Shown: one piece after another, positions 60,959 through 64,000 of the stretch | Layout: every line of letters starts with the position of its first letter | Numbering within the stretch: position 1 is the stretch's first letter | DNA from: Nematostella vectensis | Taxonomy: Eukaryota; Cnidaria; Anthozoa; Actiniaria; Edwardsiidae | Direction: 5' to 3' | Length of the DNA stretch: 64,000 nt | Assembly: GCF_932526225.1 (NCBI RefSeq) | Contig: NC_064038.1 | Span: 434,001 to 498,000 of the forward strand | The notes under the pieces: model-generated | The model's input: only the letters and a program-made list of their open reading frames with translations | Database searches by the model: none | Told to the model about the DNA's origin: nothing | Translations under genes and position numbers: made by a program

Positions 60959-62961
60959 GCAAGGTCTATTTCTGAGACAAGCAAACTCAAGTAAGGCTGT
61001 TGAAATAACAGGTGAGTGTTAAAAGAAAAACAATTATCTGATTAGAAAACTACTGTAGATTCCTTTGCACCAAAATAAGAACAAACTTCATTTTGTTTGT
61101 TATTTATGAGGAACGAGATGAGCTCTACAAAGCCATGAAGAAATATGTATTGCTCATCTAAATTATACAAGTAAATAATAATATTAAAAAAGAACTACTG
61201 TAAGTAATTAGAGTGGTGTTCATTAACCCGTGAAACAAAGTGTGATAGTTAAACGGCAATAGTTAGTAAAACACAAAAAAGTACAATAGAATCAGATCAC
61301 CACAAAGTGTAATACGCTAAAGCGTAGTTCACGGGTTAATGAAGGTTTTGACATTTCAACCTTACATCCACATGAAAGTAATGCCTAATATCGAGTGCCC
61401 TACAGTAAGTGTTTTACAGTCAAGTTGTTTTCTTTTAGTAGGTAAAAAAATATTCTAAATAATAGTAATCATAGCTATGGTCACCACTTACACATATAGA
61501 ACTTGTAATGAAAAGAAAGAAAAAAAATGTATATATATGCAGTCAAACAACAGAATTGCATGATAACCTTGAATATATTGAATAAAGGACTGCAAAAAAA
61601 CATCTTTTGTACTAGTTGCTTGAATTGACCCTTGGCTATTTTTAGCTGAATTCCCATCCCCCTCTAAAAAAGAAAATAATAATAATAATAGAACAAAACT
61701 AAAAAGAAAACAAACACAACAGAGACCCCCACCAACAATTTTGATTTTTTTTACTTTCCTTTAAAAGGGGAGTGTCATGGTTAAGAGATTTGCAATAGCT
61801 CTAGAGCCCTGACACAATGAACTTCAGTGAAATTTTAATACTGACTTATGAGCTTTTGGTACATGTGGGAGACTTTAAACAAAACAAAAGAAATGACCAC
61901 AAACTGTCAATTAACATAGTTTTCAATATAATATTGCATATTATTTAATAAGGTATTCACAGCTTTTAAAAAGTTCAACTGTTTGTTGACACTTAAAAGC
62001 CTACAATAATCACTGACTCCAGACATGCGCAGTACTATGTTGCTGCCCCTTTAAAGTAAAATACAGCTTTACTTAGTCAGCGTAGACAAAATTGCGGATT
62101 TTGTCAATATTCTAATATGAAGATGTCAATATTCTCCCCCATTACGTCTTTATTTCTATTTATTTTATGATTTTCACATGATACCAAAACAGCGTCTTTT
62201 TTCTTCGCTAATTTGATGTCATGTACAAAATAAAAGAGATGCGCCCGTGCGCATGGCGAGTCCCCAAGGGACCCAATACGCCCAAATAGACCTCTATTTT
62301 TTGTCATCCACAATCTCGGCGAGCTGTGCGTGGCGTAACCGTATTACAGGCCTGGGATCCTGGTTATTGTCCTCCCCATTAATGCGCGGGTTGGGATAAC
62401 CTTGCAAGAGTGTTGTACAGCATATTCGCTCGGAAATATCGGTGCTTGGGGCCTTCGGGTTCTTTACAGCCTTCCGTAAAAGCCTTGCGCTGCCATACCG
62501 ATTGGGTAATCCGTATGTATGGTTTCCGTTTTGTTCTTCAGACCGGGTTCGATCCCAGGCCAATGGGCTTTTTTTTTTAATTTTTTTTTTCTTTGCGCTG
62601 GACCCCCTTAATCCTGATAGGTTTTGCGCAAAAATAAAAAAAAAAAAGTGAGTTTGCAAAATAAGCTTGCTAGATTTATTGATTATATGTATTCAATTTG
62701 TTCCTAGGAAGTTAACAAAAAACACAAAGCAAAGAGTTTGAGGAAGTAAACAAGTATGTGAACTTTAATGTTCTATTTGAAGGGGTGCATTTTGTACAGG
62801 GAAGCATACATAGAATGCTTAACTGGTGGAGAGGGAAGAGGTAAAAGTTTATTGAGCATAATTTCAACAATAGCAGGGGGAAAAGAGGGGCACTCTCTTC
62901 ATACAATATTGCAGTTGTTACCTATTATTAAATAAGTTTGTAACATGTCTTTGTTTATTAA
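60959..62961 (-). repeat. U unit 11 (like unit 9)
   Basis: Shares AAGCCATGAAGAAATATG with unit 9. Private changes include GTTTTACAGTCAAG and CCTTGCGCTGCC. Units 8-9 and 10-11 therefore form a ~4 kb dimer. Confidence 0.93.
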
Positions 62962-64000
62962 GCAAGGTCTATTTCTGAGACAAGCAAACTCAAGTAAGGC
63001 TGTTGAAATAACAGGTGAGTGTTAAAAGAAAAACAATTATCTGATTAGAAAACTACTGTAGATTCCTTTGCACCAAAATAAGAACAAACTTCATTTTGTT
63101 TGTTATTTATGAGGAACGAGATGAGCTCTACAAAGCCATAAAGAAATATGTATTGCTCATCTAAATTATACAAGTAAATAATAATATTAAAAAAGAACTA
63201 CTGTAAGTAATTAGAGTGGTGTTCATTAACCCGTGAAACAAAGTGTGATAGTTAAACGGTAATAGTTAGTAAAACACAAAAAAGTACAATAGAATCAGAT
63301 CACCACAAAGTGTAATACGCTAAAGCGTAGTTCACGGGTTAATGAAGGTTTTGACATTTCAACCTTACATCCACATGAAAGTAATGCCTAATATCGAGTG
63401 CCCTACAGTAAGTGTTTTGCAGTCAAGTTGTTTTCTTTTAGTAGGTAAAAAAATATTCTAAATAATAGTAATCATAGCTATGGTCACCACTTACACATAT
63501 AGAACTTGTAATGAAAAGAAAGAAAAAAAATGTATATATATGCAGTCAAACAACAGAATTGCATGATAACCTTGAATATATTGAATAAAGGACTGCAAAA
63601 AAACATCTTTTGTACTAGTTGCTTGAATTGACCCTTGGCTATTTTTAGCTGAATTCCCATCCCCCTCTAAAAAAGAAAATAATAATAATAATAGAACAAA
63701 ACTAAAAAGAAAACAAACACAACAGAGACCCCCACCAACAATTTTGATTTTTTTTACTTTCCTTTAAAAGGGGAGTGTCATGGTTAAGAGATTTGCAATA
63801 GCTCTAGAGCCCTGACACAATGAACTTCAGTGAAATTTTAATACTGACTTCTGAGCTTTTGGTACATGTGGGAGACTTTAAACAAAACAAAAGAAATGAC
63901 CACAAACTGTCAATTAACATAGTTTTCAATATAATATTGCATATTATTTAATAAGGTATTCACAGCTTTTAAAAAGTTCAACTGTTTGTTGACACTTAAA
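62962..64000 (-). repeat. U unit 12, cut by window end
   Basis: Same order of modules up to the MITE-like element, where the window ends. One private change is GACTTCTGAGCTTTTGG near 63846. Confidence 0.92.

Larger units (their letters stand above)
38885..64000 (-). repeat. Satellite array U, ~2.0 kb tandem repeat, inverted
   Basis: Thirteen units begin (anchor GCAAGGTCTATTTCTGA) at 38887, 40904, 42912, 44917, 46923, 48928, 50932, 52940, 54948, 56953, 58956, 60959 and 62962. The period is 2003-2008 bp after a first unit of 2017. The array continues past the window. Its modules match families M and L on the opposite strand. U lacks the ~270 bp segment of L around GTGTCGCGGAAA and has a 125 bp foldback there instead. 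Confidence 0.97.

Noticed and set aside
40043-62906. Recurring 60-122 codon frames in array U
   Set aside because: Same reason. They cross the MITE-like and tRNA-like modules, have no domain and shift at T-runs.

Overview
The window looks like repeat-rich nuclear DNA of an animal, probably an aquatic invertebrate. The evidence is a vertebrate/invertebrate-type TTAGGG telomere, a spliced gene with GT-AG introns, the 3' end of an L2/CR1-like LINE, MITE-like elements and kilobase-scale satellites. A cnidarian-like source is possible, but I cannot confirm a taxon from the sequence.

Layout. (1) 1-20042: eleven complete copies and one partial copy of a ~1.69 kb tandem repeat (family L). (2) 20043-24266: two copies, the second truncated, of a related ~2.29 kb repeat (family M). 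(3) 24267-24889: single-copy DNA with a possible NRF1-type promoter. (4) 24890-29795: a minus-strand gene of at least seven exons. It encodes a protein with a RING-H2-like finger and a C-terminal Cys/His (papain-like) domain, and is broken by two single-base frameshifts and one in-frame stop. (5) 29799-30540: the 3' end of a LINE, running into a 200-N gap (30541-30740). (6) 30741-31610: an uninterrupted CCCTAA telomere array pointing into the gap, i.e. the left end of a chromosome. (7) 31611-38884: subtelomeric DNA. It has diverged ~800 bp duplications, then alternating ~310 bp (type B) and ~380 bp (type A) repeats. Type A repeats are near-symmetric foldbacks carrying palindromes that resemble RFX X-boxes. 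(8) 38885-64000: about 12.5 copies of a ~2.0 kb repeat (family U). It is related to M and L but in inverted orientation.

All three satellite families share one strongly conserved block of about 265 bp. It ends in a tRNA-like half with A-box-like sequence, a canonical B box (T-arm hairpin) and an oligo-T run, so each unit carries a potential Pol III transcription unit. The rest of each unit is built from MITE-like and foldback modules. Short reading frames in the satellites are repeat by-products and are not annotated as genes.

The telomere next to a fixed-size gap strongly suggests that 1-30540 and 30741-64000 are two pieces joined during scaffolding, the second starting at a true chromosome end. 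Relationships across the gap, including the inverted orientation of the two arrays, should be read with that in mind.
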